From positions 1,798,001 through 1,862,000 of the forward strand of contig CP119326.1 of the NCBI GenBank assembly GCA_029202665.1: a stretch of DNA of 64,000 nt, written 5' to 3'. Within the stretch, counting starts at the first letter, position 1. Each line of letters begins with the position of its first letter. The stretch is from Candidatus Brevundimonas colombiensis. GTDB taxonomy: Bacteria > Pseudomonadota > Alphaproteobacteria > Caulobacterales > Caulobacteraceae. Of this stretch, positions 27,914 through 36,456 are shown in pieces. The notes beneath the pieces were generated by a model, which worked only from the letters and a program-made list of their open reading frames with translations, ran no database searches and had not been told where the DNA came from. Made by a program: the position numbers and the translations under genes.

Positions 27914-28744
27914 CTAATCCGCCTGCGCCAGCAAGGTCTTGGCCTGCTCCAGATGCAGCCGTTCCACCATCGCCCCGCCCACGCGGATCGCGCCCTGACC
28001 CTGGGCCTCAGGCGCGGCGAAGGCGGCGACCACCGCGCGGGCGTGGGCGATCTCGGTCTCGGACGGCGAGAACGCCGCGTTGGCCGCCGCGATCTGCGAC
28101 GGGTGGATCAGGCTCTTGCCGTCGAACCCGTACATCCGCCCCTGCGCCGCCTCGGCCGCCAGTCCGTCGGCGTCCTCGATCCGATTGAACACCCCGTCCA
28201 GGGCCAGCAGGCCGTTGGTTCGTGCCGCCGCGACCAACACGGCCAGCCACGGCTTGAACGGCTCGCGGTCCGGGGACGCCCCGGTCCCCAATGTCTTGGC
28301 CAGATCGTTGACCCCCAGCATCAGCCCGTCCAGCGCCCCGTCCGCCGATGCGATGTCGGTCAGGGCCAACAGGGCGCGCGGCGTCTCGATCATGGCCCAC
28401 AGGGCGCAGCCCCTGGCCAAGCCGTGGGACAGGGCGTGGACCGCCTCGGGCGTCTCCACCTTGGGCGCGACGACCAGCGTGGCGCCCGCCGCCTTCATCG
28501 CCGCCAGATCGTCCAGCCCCCAGTCGGTGTCCAGCGCATTGATCCGCACCCCCAGGCGCGGCCCGAACCCGCCGTCTCGAACCGCGGCGACGGCGGCGTC
28601 GCGCGCGGCGGCCTTGGCCTCGGGCGCCACCGCGTCCTCCAGATCCAGCACGGCGACGTCGCACTCAAGCGTGCGCGCCTTCTCGATGGCCCGGGCGTTG
28701 GAGGCGGGCAGGTAAAGCACGCTGCGGACCCGGTCGGCGCGCAT
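27914..28744 (-). CDS. CitE/HpcH family acyl-CoA lyase
   Basis: A 276-residue TIM-barrel protein of the citrate-lyase-beta/malyl-CoA lyase superfamily. RSVLYLPASNARAIEKARTL, VLDLEDAVAPEAK, RINALDTDWG, VVAPKVETPE, WAMIETPRALL and GFDGKSLIHPSQI are the characteristic blocks, including the acidic metal ligands. As a free-standing protein it more likely cleaves a beta-hydroxyacyl-CoA (malyl or citramalyl) than forms part of citrate lyase. Its ATG (28742-28744) overlaps the stop of the SDR gene by one base, so the two are coupled. Confidence 0.88.
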   Translation of the reverse strand: MRADRVRSVLYLPASNARAIEKARTLECDVAVLDLEDAVAPEAKAAARDAAVAAVRDGGFGPRLGVRINALDTDWGLDDLAAMKAAGATLVVAPKVETPEAVHALSHGLARGCALWAMIETPRALLALTDIASADGALDGLMLGVNDLAKTLGTGASPDREPFKPWLAVLVAAARTNGLLALDGVFNRIEDADGLAAEAAQGRMYGFDGKSLIHPSQIAAANAAFSPSETEIAHARAVVAAFAAPEAQGQGAIRVGGAMVERLHLEQAKTLLAQAD

Positions 28745-29421
28745 CAGACGCGCCCCGTCACGGGAACCAGGGCGCCGGTCATGGCCCGGCTCTCGGGCGA
28801 GGCCAGGAACAGGATCACCGCCGCCAGATCGGCCGGCGCGACCCATGCGGCGGGATCGGCGTCCGGCATGGCCTTGCGGTTGGCGGGGGTATCGATGATG
28901 GAAGGCAGGACGGCGTTGACGGTGACGCGGGTGGTCTTCAACTCTTCCGCCAGCGCCTGGGTCAGGGCGTGGACCCCGGCCTTGGCCGCGCCATAGGCCC
29001 CCATGCCCGCCCCGGCCTTCAGCGCGGCGGCCGATCCGACATTGACGATCCGCCCCTCGGGCGCGGCCTTCAGCGCGGGCAGGGCGGCGCGGCTGGCGTT
29101 CAGCGCCGTGGTCACGTTCAGGGCGTGCATCCGGTCCCAGGCCGGCGCGGCGTCGTCGGTCGTCTGCCAGACGAAGCCGCCCGCGATGTTCAACAGGGCG
29201 TCCAGCCGTCCGAACCGCGCGATCACCCTATCCACCGCTCTCTGGGCCTGGTCGGCGTCGGTCAGGTCGATCCCGCCGACCTCCAACACCCCGCTCGGCG
29301 CCGCGTGGCCCGCAGCATGGTCGATGACGGCCACCTGCCAGTCGGCGTTCAGAGCCGCCTCCAGCACAGCGCCGCCCAGGACGCCGTGCCCGCCGGTGAT
29401 CGCGACTGTCCGCTGGGTCAT
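28744..29421 (-). CDS. Short-chain dehydrogenase/reductase
   Basis: A 225-residue classical SDR. The nucleotide motif is TGGHGVLG near residue 9, then NIAGG for the strand-4 motif; the catalytic Ser lies in IVNVGSAAAL and Tyr/Lys in YGAAKAG. No Arg at the end of strand 2, and Asp in VIDHAAGH, suggest NAD(H) preference. The ATG at 29421 (MTQRTVAITGG) gives the normal short N-terminus; MEDVMTQRT just upstream is possible. It is coupled to the CitE-like gene, perhaps oxidising a hydroxyacyl substrate or product, which is inference. Confidence 0.88.
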   Translation of the reverse strand: MTQRTVAITGGHGVLGGAVLEAALNADWQVAVIDHAAGHAAPSGVLEVGGIDLTDADQAQRAVDRVIARFGRLDALLNIAGGFVWQTTDDAAPAWDRMHALNVTTALNASRAALPALKAAPEGRIVNVGSAAALKAGAGMGAYGAAKAGVHALTQALAEELKTTRVTVNAVLPSIIDTPANRKAMPDADPAAWVAPADLAAVILFLASPESRAMTGALVPVTGRV

Positions 29422-29479
29422 CACATCCTCCATCCCGCCGGGGACCATAGAGCCGCCCGCCACACGATCAACCGGGCGA

Positions 29480-29977
29480 TCAACCCGCGCGGAACACCCG
29501 CGCCATCAGACGCTCCAGCGCGACCTGATCCTCTGCGTCGAAGGCGGCCGGGGTCGTCGCATCCACATCGAACACCGCGATCAGCGCGCCCGAGGCGTCC
29601 AGAACCGGAACCACGATCTCGCTGGCCGAGCGGCTGTCGCAGGCGATGTGGCCGGGGAAGGCGTTGACGTCCTCGACCAACTGCGTCTTTCGCGTCGCGG
29701 CGGCGGCCCCGCACACCCCGCGCCCAAAGGCGATCCGCAGGCATCCCAGCGTCCCCTGATACGGCCCGACCACCAGTTCGTCCGCCTTGTCCGGGGCCAC
29801 GACATAAAAGCCGGCCCAGAAATAGTGGTCAAACGCATCGGCCAGCATCGAGGCCACGGTCGCCATCCGCGCCGTCACATTGGGTTCGCCGTCCAGCACG
29901 GCCAGGATTTCCGCCTCCACCTCAGCATAGCGCGCGGCCTTGTCGGCGGGGCGGTCGGTGCGGGCGACATAGGCCAT
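29480..29977 (-). CDS. msrC: Free methionine-(R)-sulfoxide reductase, GAF type
   Basis: A 165-residue single GAF domain of the fRMsr family, which reduces free Met-R-sulfoxide. The three expected cysteines are present: CLRIAFGRGVCG supplies two and HIACDSRSASEIVVP the resolving/catalytic one. FDHYFWAGFYVV and FDVDATTPAAFDAED are also family blocks. Start MAYVARTD at 29977 has the normal length; the open frame upstream lacks homology. It is separated from the SDR gene by 58 bp on the same strand. Confidence 0.93.
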   Translation of the reverse strand: MAYVARTDRPADKAARYAEVEAEILAVLDGEPNVTARMATVASMLADAFDHYFWAGFYVVAPDKADELVVGPYQGTLGCLRIAFGRGVCGAAAATRKTQLVEDVNAFPGHIACDSRSASEIVVPVLDASGALIAVFDVDATTPAAFDAEDQVALERLMARVFRAG

Positions 29978-30150
29978 GGGGAAACTCCGAAAACGATCAG
30001 GTCCGCCATATAGGGCCGTCGGGGCGACGAGGGGAGGGGCGGCGCGCGGCCCCGGTCCGCACCTTCGATCCGGGCCAGTCGGTGTCTGATTTCCTGGCGG
30101 TTTCGGAACCCGCCCGCACAACTGTCGTTGTGCAGTCAAAGGAGAACACA

Positions 30151-30324
30151 ATGTTGAAATGGGCTTTGATTTTCGCAGTAATCGCCGTGGTGGCGGGCCT
30201 GCTGGGCTTCGGCGGAATCGCGGGCGCGGCCGCCGGCATCGCCAAACTTCTGTTCGTCGTGGCCCTGATCGTTTTCGCGGTCTTCCTGGTGCTGGGCTTC
30301 ACCGTCGCCAAGAAAGTCACCTGA
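30151..30324 (+). CDS. DUF1328/UPF0391 small membrane protein (YtjA-like)
   Basis: A 57-residue protein with two hydrophobic helices: LKWALIFAVIAVVAGLLGFGGIAG and AKLLFVVALIVFAVFLVLGF. This matches the UPF0391/YtjA family, widespread and often stress-induced but of unknown function. AAAGGAG stands 7-8 nt before the ATG at 30151; the in-frame extension to 30082 is soluble and without homology, so it was rejected. A terminator follows at 30350. Confidence 0.93.
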   Translation: MLKWALIFAVIAVVAGLLGFGGIAGAAAGIAKLLFVVALIVFAVFLVLGFTVAKKVT

Positions 30325-30349
30325 TCGATCAGGTTATCTCGATCCGACG

Positions 30350-30376
30350 CGGCGGCCCCTCGGGGCCGCCGTTTTC
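30350..30376 (+). terminator. Terminator of the DUF1328 gene
   Basis: GGCGGCCCC pairs with GGGGCCGCC around a CTCG-type loop (30351-30370), followed by GTTTTCG. It lies 26 bp past the stop. Confidence 0.88.
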
Positions 30377-30491
30377 GTTGATTTATGGTTGGCTCCCGAT
30401 TGTGAGAGATAGCCACTTCTAAAAGTCGGAGAGTTGTTTGAAGACTGCCCCTCAGCCTGAACGGCGACAAAGCCAAGGGGCAGTAATTTAG

Positions 30492-31280
30492 TTATGAAAG
30501 GCTGACGGAAGTCCTTGTCAAAAATTTCTCAAGAATAGAAACAAAATAAGGTGGGGCCTCTTCCATTGGATAATGACCGCAATTGGGAATCACATTCAAA
30601 CTTAGATTGCTAAACCAATTGCGGAATAGAGGGGCAAGGGTGGCCTCGTCTAGTCCTGGATCATGATCCCCAAGGATAAGATTGACTTTGGTATTCGAGC
30701 CGGAAAGCTCAGCGGAAAAATTTGTCCGAAAAAGATGAAAATACTGCATTTTCACCTCCGAAGTTGAGGAAAGTCGGCTGCGGTTCCGTTTAGCATCCAT
30801 CCAACCATCGGATAGCTGACCAGACAAAAACCCGATTAACCTGCGAAATGCGTCGTCGTCGTTGGCCGTAGAAGCGAAGAATCTCAGCGCATCATCACTT
30901 GCAAGAGAACCGCTGGCTGGTAGTGGGCAGATGGCAGTAAGGCTGGTCACACGATCTGCTGCCAATACAGCAACGTACTGGGCTATCATTGCAGATAGTG
31001 AGTGCCCTACGATATGAAATCGGGGCCAATCAAGATAATCAACCAATGCAATAACATTCGATGCAATTTTTTGAATGTTAACCGGCACCGTGTATTCGCT
31101 CGATAATCCGTAGCCGGGAAGATCAGCAAAGATGTAGTGGAAATTTTTACCGTCAAGATACGGTAGTATGGGATCATATGTCGTGTGATCGCCATGCCAG
31201 TCATGCATTACGATGACCTTCTGCGGACCATCGCCTATCGCTTTATAACCAATGATCGCAGGGCTTGTATCAAAGCTCAT
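30492..31280 (-). CDS. Alpha/beta hydrolase, horizontally acquired
   Basis: A 262-residue alpha/beta-hydrolase. The nucleophile elbow is VGHSLSAM, the acid is in ILGDHDPGLDE and the catalytic His in NCGHYPMEEAP; the oxyanion region is VMHDWHGDHTTYD. Resemblance is to esterase/haloperoxidase-type enzymes; substrate unknown. The ATG at 31280 is preceded by AGGAGA. The gene and its surroundings (about 30400-31450) are markedly AT-richer than the neighbouring genes and use codons rare elsewhere in the window. With the integrase tail and tRNA next to it, it is best read as island cargo. Confidence 0.87.
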   Translation of the reverse strand: MSFDTSPAIIGYKAIGDGPQKVIVMHDWHGDHTTYDPILPYLDGKNFHYIFADLPGYGLSSEYTVPVNIQKIASNVIALVDYLDWPRFHIVGHSLSAMIAQYVAVLAADRVTSLTAICPLPASGSLASDDALRFFASTANDDDAFRRLIGFLSGQLSDGWMDAKRNRSRLSSTSEVKMQYFHLFRTNFSAELSGSNTKVNLILGDHDPGLDEATLAPLFRNWFSNLSLNVIPNCGHYPMEEAPPYFVSILEKFLTRTSVSLS

Positions 31281-31471
31281 ATGAAATCTCCTTTGGCGTT
31301 TTGCCAAAAAGATCTCAACCGCCGCTCGGGCGGTGCTGATACTCGGGCTGCCTCGCATCTTGTCCCGGCTACGTCAACCCTGCTGATTGAACCAACTTTC
31401 CCCTTTCCCGGTCGCACTGAGAAAACACCTCTGACGCCTATCCAAAGCTGGCGGCAATCGACGACGTTTGC

Positions 31472-31672
31472 GTAGCGGCAGGCCGCCGGCTGGCCGAGGC
31501 TGGCGCGACGACCAAGGAAATCGCCGCCGTCCTCGGTCACACCAGCTTGGACGAGGCCGAAACCTATACCCGCTCGGCCGACCAGGCGAAGCTGGCCGAC
31601 ACGGCCATCGCCAAGCTAGAAAAGGCCAAAATAGAACACCCCGTGTCAAACCCTGAGTGTCAAACCTTCTAA
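31472..31672 (+). pseudogene. Tyrosine-recombinase (integrase) C-terminal fragment
   Basis: A 66-codon reading frame ending TAA 31670-31672 reads VAAGRRLAEAGATTKEIAAVLGHTSLDEAETYTRSADQ in sections, which is the C-terminal catalytic part of a phage/island integrase (the LGHTSL...YTR block holds the catalytic His and Tyr). The upstream HGLRK box and everything before it are missing; similarity starts abruptly at about 31472. High GC again, unlike the hydrolase region. It points toward, and ends 33 bp from, the 3' end of tRNA-Ile. Confidence 0.85.
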
Positions 31673-31705
31673 ACCCCTTGTTTTCACTGCCGAAAACATA
31701 GGGGG

Positions 31706-31781
31706 TGGTAGGCCCGGAGGGACTCGAACCCCCAACCAGACCGTTATGAGCGGTCGGCTCTAACCATTGAGCTACAGGCCC
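31706..31781 (-). tRNA. tRNA-Ile (anticodon CAU, lysidine-type)
   Basis: Reading the minus strand from 31781, GGGCCTG pairs with CGGGCCT to give the acceptor stem. The D-arm is GCTCAATGGTTAGAGC, the anticodon stem CGACCG-CTCATAA-CGGTCT places CAT at positions 34-36, the T-arm holds GGTTCGAGTCC, and CCA is encoded (31706-31708). The body resembles E. coli ileX/ileY-type tRNA-Ile(CAU) rather than either Met tRNA. The 3' end faces the integrase remnant, so this is the likely attachment site. Confidence 0.93.
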
Positions 31782-31995
31782 CCAGGGCGCGCCTTGGCGG
31801 AAGAGGTCTCGCCTAGCAGGCGCGGGCGCGATTTGCCAAGCGAGCGCGCATCAGAAGGTCGTCTTTCGTCGAATTCATGAAGATGAACGGAAACTGCAAG
31901 GCCGCGAAGGGCGTTCATTCAGGCGAGAACAGCCAAGGTCCACGCAACGGATCGACGAGCCTGTCGCTTCTGGATCGAATACGGAGACAAATCGC

Positions 31996-32793
31996 ATGAC
32001 CCGCACCCTGACGGCCCCGGCCAAACGCCAGACCACGCCCGCCCTGAAGACGCTGGCGCTGGGCGGCGCGGTCGCCGCCGCCGCCTTCATGGCCGCCGCC
32101 ACGCCGCGCGCCATGGCCCAGACCGCCCAACCCTCCATGGGAGCCATGCATATGATGCAGCCCGCGCCGTCGCTGAACCTGTCGGCTTATGGGGAGGTCA
32201 AGACGGCGCCCGATATGGCCACCATCACTTTCGGCGTTCAGACGGAGGCCCCGACCGCTCAGGCCGCCATGCGCGACAATGCGACCCAGATGACGCGCGT
32301 CGTCGCCGCCTTGCGTCGGGCGGGCGTCGCCGAACGCGATATCCAGACCTCGGGCCTGAATCTGTCCGCTCAATATGACTATCAGCAGAACGAGCCGCCC
32401 AAGCTGCGCGGCTATGAGGCGGTCAACCGGGTGACGGTGGTCATCAACGACTTGACCAAGGTGGGGACGACGGCCGACGCCGTGGTCGCGGCCGGCGTCA
32501 ATCAGATCGACGGCATCAGCTTCGGCCTGAAGGACCCCACGGCGGCCGAGAACCAGGCGCGCCAGCTGGCCGTCCGCAACCTTCAGGCCAAGGCCCAGCT
32601 GTACGCCCAGTCGCTGAACGTCCAGCTGTCGGGCATCCGCAACCTGACCGAGGGCGGCGGCTATGCGCCCCAGCCGCCGATGCCGATGTTCGCGCGCGCG
32701 CAAATGGCCTCGGCCGACGTGTCGACGCCCGTCTCGGCCGGCGAACTGACGGTGCGGATCGACATCACGGGCGTTTACGACATCGGTCGCTGA
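31996..32793 (+). CDS. SIMPL-domain (DUF541) periplasmic protein
   Basis: A 265-residue exported protein. The N-terminal signal is long (about 1-42, core LKTLALGGAVAAAAFMAAA, cleavage near MAQTAQ), then one SIMPL domain: LNLSAYGEVKTAPDMATITFGVQTE, RRAGVAERDIQTSGLNLSAQYDY, YEAVNRVTVVINDL and ISFGLKDPTAAENQARQLAVRNLQAKA. The E. coli relative YggE lowers oxidative stress; molecular action is unclear. It has its own terminator at 32812 and converges with panD. Confidence 0.93.
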   Translation: MTRTLTAPAKRQTTPALKTLALGGAVAAAAFMAAATPRAMAQTAQPSMGAMHMMQPAPSLNLSAYGEVKTAPDMATITFGVQTEAPTAQAAMRDNATQMTRVVAALRRAGVAERDIQTSGLNLSAQYDYQQNEPPKLRGYEAVNRVTVVINDLTKVGTTADAVVAAGVNQIDGISFGLKDPTAAENQARQLAVRNLQAKAQLYAQSLNVQLSGIRNLTEGGGYAPQPPMPMFARAQMASADVSTPVSAGELTVRIDITGVYDIGR

Positions 32794-32811
32794 ACCTTGA
32801 CGGAAAAGAAG

Positions 32812-32842
32812 AAAGGCCCGCCGGCGACGGCGGGCCTTTTTA
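32812..32842 (+). terminator. Terminator of the SIMPL gene
   Basis: AAAGGCCCGCCG (32812-32823) pairs with CGGCGGGCCTTT (32828-32839) around a GCGA tetraloop, with a five-T run. Also suitable as a bidirectional end for panD, which stops at 32905. Confidence 0.93.
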
Positions 32843-32904
32843 TCGGTTGGCGATAGGGGGCGAACCCTGCGCCGCCCTTCACAGCCTGTGGAGAAGAGGC
32901 GGCT

Positions 32905-33261
32905 TCAGCCGGCGTGCTTGATCTCGTTGGCGTCGTCCAGCAGCACCACGTTCGGGTTCCATTGGCGGGCCTCTTCCTGGGGCATCTGGCCATAGGTGAC
33001 CACGATGACCTTGTCGTTCTTCTGGACCAGGCGGGCGGCGGCGCCGTTGACGCCGATCACGCGAGAACCGCGCGGCGCCTCGATGGCGTAGGTGGTGAAG
33101 CGCGCGCCATTGGTGATGTTCAGCACGTCGACCTGTTCGTGCGGATAGATGCCCGCGGCGTCCAGCAGGTCCATGTCGATCGCGATCGATCCCTCGTAGT
33201 CGAGATCGGCCTGGGTCACCGTGGCCCGGTGCAGCTTGGACTTCATCAGGGTGACCAGCAT
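32905..33261 (-). CDS. panD: Aspartate 1-decarboxylase precursor
   Basis: This 118-residue proenzyme makes beta-alanine for pantothenate and CoA. Self-cleavage occurs at Gly24-Ser25 in LDYEGSIAID to form the pyruvoyl Ser. MKSKLHRATVTQADL, NITNGARFTTYAIEAPRGS and the conserved GAAARL block with the catalytic Tyr-containing TTYAIE segment are all present. Length is normal (about 117-126). The start MLVTLMKSKLH at 33261 follows AGGAGACC. It appears to be transcribed alone. Confidence 0.97.
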   Translation of the reverse strand: MLVTLMKSKLHRATVTQADLDYEGSIAIDMDLLDAAGIYPHEQVDVLNITNGARFTTYAIEAPRGSRVIGVNGAAARLVQKNDKVIVVTYGQMPQEEARQWNPNVVLLDDANEIKHAG

Positions 33262-33475
33262 CTGCGGTCTCCTCGTAACACACGCGCGATTTCAAGCCGC
33301 GCCGACAGGCGCCTCATATAGGGATTTTCGCCGTCTGCATCAATCGTCGCCGCTGCATTGCAACATGACGGGCGGCGTCGGGCCAAGTCCTGCGACAGCT
33401 TCATTTGACGGCGGCCCACGGCACCCTATGCTGGCCCGGCCATTTCCGGCCTGCGAACGCGCGTTTTCTCATCCG

Positions 33476-35254
33476 ATGAAGCAATTCTTCCTGACGGTCC
33501 TGGGTGTCTTCACCGGGTTGATCCTGTTCGTGGTCGTCGTGCCCGTGGTTCTGCTGACGGTCGCCGTCGCCTCGTCGTCCAAGCCGACGATCCCGGTCAA
33601 TACGGTGCTGGAGCTGGATCTGCGCAGCGGCGTCACCGACCAGCCCTCGTCCAATCCGTTCGCGGCCTTCGGCGGTTCGGGCCTGGCCCTGACCCAGGTG
33701 GTCGACGGCCTGCACCAGGCGCAAGGCGACGCCAGCGTCAAGGCCGTGCTGATCCGCCTGCCCGAAGGCGGCATGACCCCGGCCACCGCCGACGAACTGC
33801 GCCAGGCCATCCACCGCTTCCGCAACTCCGGCAAGCCGGTCATCGCCCACAGCCAGGGCTTCGCCCCCTCCGGCGCGGTGATGTCGACCTATATGGTCGG
33901 GGCCTCGACGTCCGAGCTGTGGATGCAGAACACCGCCGGCTTCCAGGCGACCGGCTTCTCGGCCGACAGCCTGTTCCTGGGCCGCGCCTTCCAGAAATAC
34001 GGCGTGAAGCCCGAGTTCGAACAGCGCTACGAATACAAGAACGCCGTCAACGAATACACCCAGAGCGACTATACCGGGCCCCACCGCGAGGCCATGACCG
34101 CCTGGATGACCTCCATCTACGACACGGCCCTGGCCAATGCCGCCAAGGATCGCAAGACCACGGCCCCGGCGCTGAAGACCCTGATCGAGGCCGGCCCCTA
34201 TACGGCCGAACAGGCGCTTTCCAACAAGCTGATCGACAAGGTGGGTCAGGTCGAGGAGGCCGAGATCGCCGTCAAGGGCCGCGCGGGCAAGGGCGCCGAG
34301 ATCGTCGAGTTCGGCAAATATCTCAGCCAGAAGGGCGAACGCACCGGCTCGGGCCGCAACGCCATCGCCATCGTGGGCGGCGAGGGGGCCATCGTCACCG
34401 GCCGGGGCGGCGGGGGCGGCTTCGGCGGCGGCTCCTCCATCCATTCCGACGACACGGCAGAGGCCATCTACGACGCCATCAAGGACAAGGACGTGAAGGC
34501 CATCGTCTTCCGCGTCTCTTCGCCCGGCGGCTCGCCCGAGGCGTCCGAACAGATCCTGGCCGCCGTGCGCGCGGCGCGGGCGGCCGGCAAGCCGGTGGTC
34601 GTTTCCATGGGCGCCTACGCGGCCTCGGGCGGCTATTGGGTCAGTTCGGAGGCCGACTGGATCGTGGCCCAGCCCACCACCCTGACCGGATCCATCGGCG
34701 TGTTCGGCGGCAAGTTCGTGCTGGCCGACGCCTTGGGCCGGTTCGGCGTGGACATGCGCGGCCTGACGGTGGGCGGCGAATACGCCGACGCCTTCTCGCC
34801 CGGCCAGAGCTTCACCCCGGCCCAGCGCGCGGCCTTCTCGGGCCAGATGGACCGCATCTACGACGACTTCATCAGCCGCGTCGCGACGGGCCGCAAACTG
34901 CCGGTCGAAAGGGTGCGCGAGATCGCCAAGGGCCGCGTCTGGACCGGCGCCCAGGCCCTGCCGCTGGGGCTGGTGGATCAGATGGGCGGCCTGACTGAGG
35001 CCGTGGCCAAGGCCAAGGAGCTGGCCAAGATTCCCGCCGACCAGTCCGTGCGCTTCAAACACTTCCCCAAGGAGAAGTCGCCGTGGCAGGCCCTGTCCGA
35101 AATGTTCGGCGTCCAGACCGAAGCCGCCAAGGCCCTGGTCATGCTGGGCGGGGTGATGGCCGATCCCCAGGCCCAGGCGGTGATGCAGCGGGTGAGCAGC
35201 GACCGGATGCGCAGCCAGGGCGCCGTCGTCCTGGCCGACCAGCCGGTGTTCTGA
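33476..35254 (+). CDS. sppA: Signal peptide peptidase SppA, 67K type
   Basis: A 592-residue inner-membrane Ser/Lys protease that degrades cleaved signal peptides. An N-terminal anchor (FFLTVLGVFTGLILFVVVVPVVLLTVAVA) is followed by two ClpP-like halves. The catalytic Lys is in the N-terminal half (RYEYKNAVNEYTQ) and the nucleophile Ser in the C-terminal half (GAYAASGGYWVSS), as in E. coli SppA. LTGSIGVFGGKFVLADAL is also conserved. The frame is open to 33221, but the ATG at 33476 (MKQFFLTVLG) places the anchor at the terminus. Confidence 0.95.
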   Translation: MKQFFLTVLGVFTGLILFVVVVPVVLLTVAVASSSKPTIPVNTVLELDLRSGVTDQPSSNPFAAFGGSGLALTQVVDGLHQAQGDASVKAVLIRLPEGGMTPATADELRQAIHRFRNSGKPVIAHSQGFAPSGAVMSTYMVGASTSELWMQNTAGFQATGFSADSLFLGRAFQKYGVKPEFEQRYEYKNAVNEYTQSDYTGPHREAMTAWMTSIYDTALANAAKDRKTTAPALKTLIEAGPYTAEQALSNKLIDKVGQVEEAEIAVKGRAGKGAEIVEFGKYLSQKGERTGSGRNAIAIVGGEGAIVTGRGGGGGFGGGSSIHSDDTAEAIYDAIKDKDVKAIVFRVSSPGGSPEASEQILAAVRAARAAGKPVVVSMGAYAASGGYWVSSEADWIVAQPTTLTGSIGVFGGKFVLADALGRFGVDMRGLTVGGEYADAFSPGQSFTPAQRAAFSGQMDRIYDDFISRVATGRKLPVERVREIAKGRVWTGAQALPLGLVDQMGGLTEAVAKAKELAKIPADQSVRFKHFPKEKSPWQALSEMFGVQTEAAKALVMLGGVMADPQAQAVMQRVSSDRMRSQGAVVLADQPVF

Positions 35255-35358
35255 CGGGCCGCCGGTGCGCGGCCGTGCGACGCAGTCCATTGACCGCAGG
35301 GGCCGATGGACCGACATTGCGGATCAGGCGTTCTCCGGATCGCCTGAAAGGATGATCC

Positions 35359-35682
35359 ATGTTCCAGCCTGAACGTCTCGCCAGCCTCGGTTTGGCCGCC
35401 CGCCGCCGTCCCAATGGTTTTGTCGCCTCTGCGATGTGGCTCGCGGGCATGATCGCGGCCGTCGCGGCCATGGCCGTCGGCGCGGTTCTGGCCGTCTTCA
35501 CCGCTGCGGCCGTGGCGGTGATCGCCCTGTTCGCCGGGGTGTTGGTCTTCCTGGTCGGTCTGGTCATGCGGACCCGGCGCACCATGACGCCGCGCCGCCG
35601 CGCGGGCGATCCCGACCTGATCGAGGCGCACAAGGTGGACGGCGCCTGGGTCGCCTATGGCTGGGAACGCAACGGCCGCTGA
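35359..35682 (+). CDS. Small two-helix membrane protein, unknown
   Basis: A 107-residue protein with two long hydrophobic helices, VASAMWLAGMIAAVAAMAVGAVLAVF and AVAVIALFAGVLVFLVGLVM, then an Arg-rich stretch (RTRRTMTPRRRAG) and a soluble tail ending AHKVDGAWVAYGWERNGR. The positive-inside rule puts both ends in the cytoplasm. No family recognised. The ATG at 35359 follows a GAAAGGATG leader. It is 12 bp upstream of the amidase gene and probably cotranscribed with it. Confidence 0.72.
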   Translation: MFQPERLASLGLAARRRPNGFVASAMWLAGMIAAVAAMAVGAVLAVFTAAAVAVIALFAGVLVFLVGLVMRTRRTMTPRRRAGDPDLIEAHKVDGAWVAYGWERNGR

Positions 35683-35694
35683 GCCGACGTCTTC

Positions 35695-36456
35695 ATGATC
35701 GCCTTCATCGACGCGCCTTCGCCCAGCTTCGACGCGCGCCGCGCGCCGCCCGACATGCTGGTGCTGCACTATACCGGGATGCAGACCGGCGAGGCTGCGC
35801 TGGCCCGCCTGCGCGACCCCGAGGCCAAGGTCTCGGCCCATTATCTGGTCGAGGAAGACGGCCGCATCTTCCGCCTCGTGCCCGAGGAACGCCGCGCCTG
35901 GCACGCCGGTCGCGGCGTCTGGCAGGGCCAGGACGACTGCAACGCCGCATCGATCGGCATAGAGATCGTCAATCCGGGGCATGAGTTCGGCTATCGCGCC
36001 TTTCCCGAGGCCCAGATCGCGGCGGTCATCGTCCTGATCGACGACATCCGCAGCCGCTGGACCATCCCCGACAACCGCATCATCGGCCATTCCGACCTGG
36101 CGCCGGACCGCAAGGAAGACCCCGGCGAACTGTTTCCCTGGAAACGTCTGGCCGAGGCGGGCCACGGCCTGTGGTTCGAACCCGCGCCGGAACGCATCCA
36201 GGCCCTGGGCGGCCTGCTGCAGAAGGGCGATCAGGGCATCGGTGTCATCGTCCTGCGCGCCGGCCTGCATCGGTTGGGCTACGGCCTGAAACCCGGCGGC
36301 GACTATGACGTGGACACCGAAACCGCCGTCCGCGCCTTCCAGCGCCACTGGCGCCCGGCCCGCATCGACGGCGTCGCCGACGGCGAAACCCGCGCCCGCC
36401 TGGTCGGCTTGCTCCAACTCGCCAGCGCCGACAGTGTCACGGGCGTGCTGAACTAA
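35695..36456 (+). CDS. N-acetylmuramoyl-L-alanine amidase (AmpD/AmiD family) with PG-binding domain
   Basis: A 253-residue zinc amidase that cuts between muramic acid and the stem peptide. The Amidase_2 domain (about 15-165) has zinc ligands in LHYTGMQTG and GHSDLAPDRKEDPGE, with SAHYLVEEDGRIFRLVPEERRAWHAG and SIGIEIVNPG. A C-terminal PG_binding_1 domain ends DTETAVRAFQRHWRPARIDG. No signal peptide is seen, favouring a cytoplasmic AmpD-like role in muropeptide recycling. The stop overlaps the convergent toxin gene by 4 bp. Confidence 0.93.
   Translation: MIAFIDAPSPSFDARRAPPDMLVLHYTGMQTGEAALARLRDPEAKVSAHYLVEEDGRIFRLVPEERRAWHAGRGVWQGQDDCNAASIGIEIVNPGHEFGYRAFPEAQIAAVIVLIDDIRSRWTIPDNRIIGHSDLAPDRKEDPGELFPWKRLAEAGHGLWFEPAPERIQALGGLLQKGDQGIGVIVLRAGLHRLGYGLKPGGDYDVDTETAVRAFQRHWRPARIDGVADGETRARLVGLLQLASADSVTGVLN

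Noticed and set aside
30325..30491. Left attachment site of the tRNA-Ile island
   Set aside because: No copy of the tRNA 3' end could be seen by eye in this stretch, so the left border is left undefined.
31468..31656. 62-codon frame over the integrase fragment
   Set aside because: It is in a different phase from the recognisable LGHTSL...YTR integrase reading; the fragment is the better explanation.
33401..35317. 638-codon minus-strand frame opposite sppA
   Set aside because: Antisense to a clear SppA with catalytic residues; no homology in the frame and composition is shadow-like.
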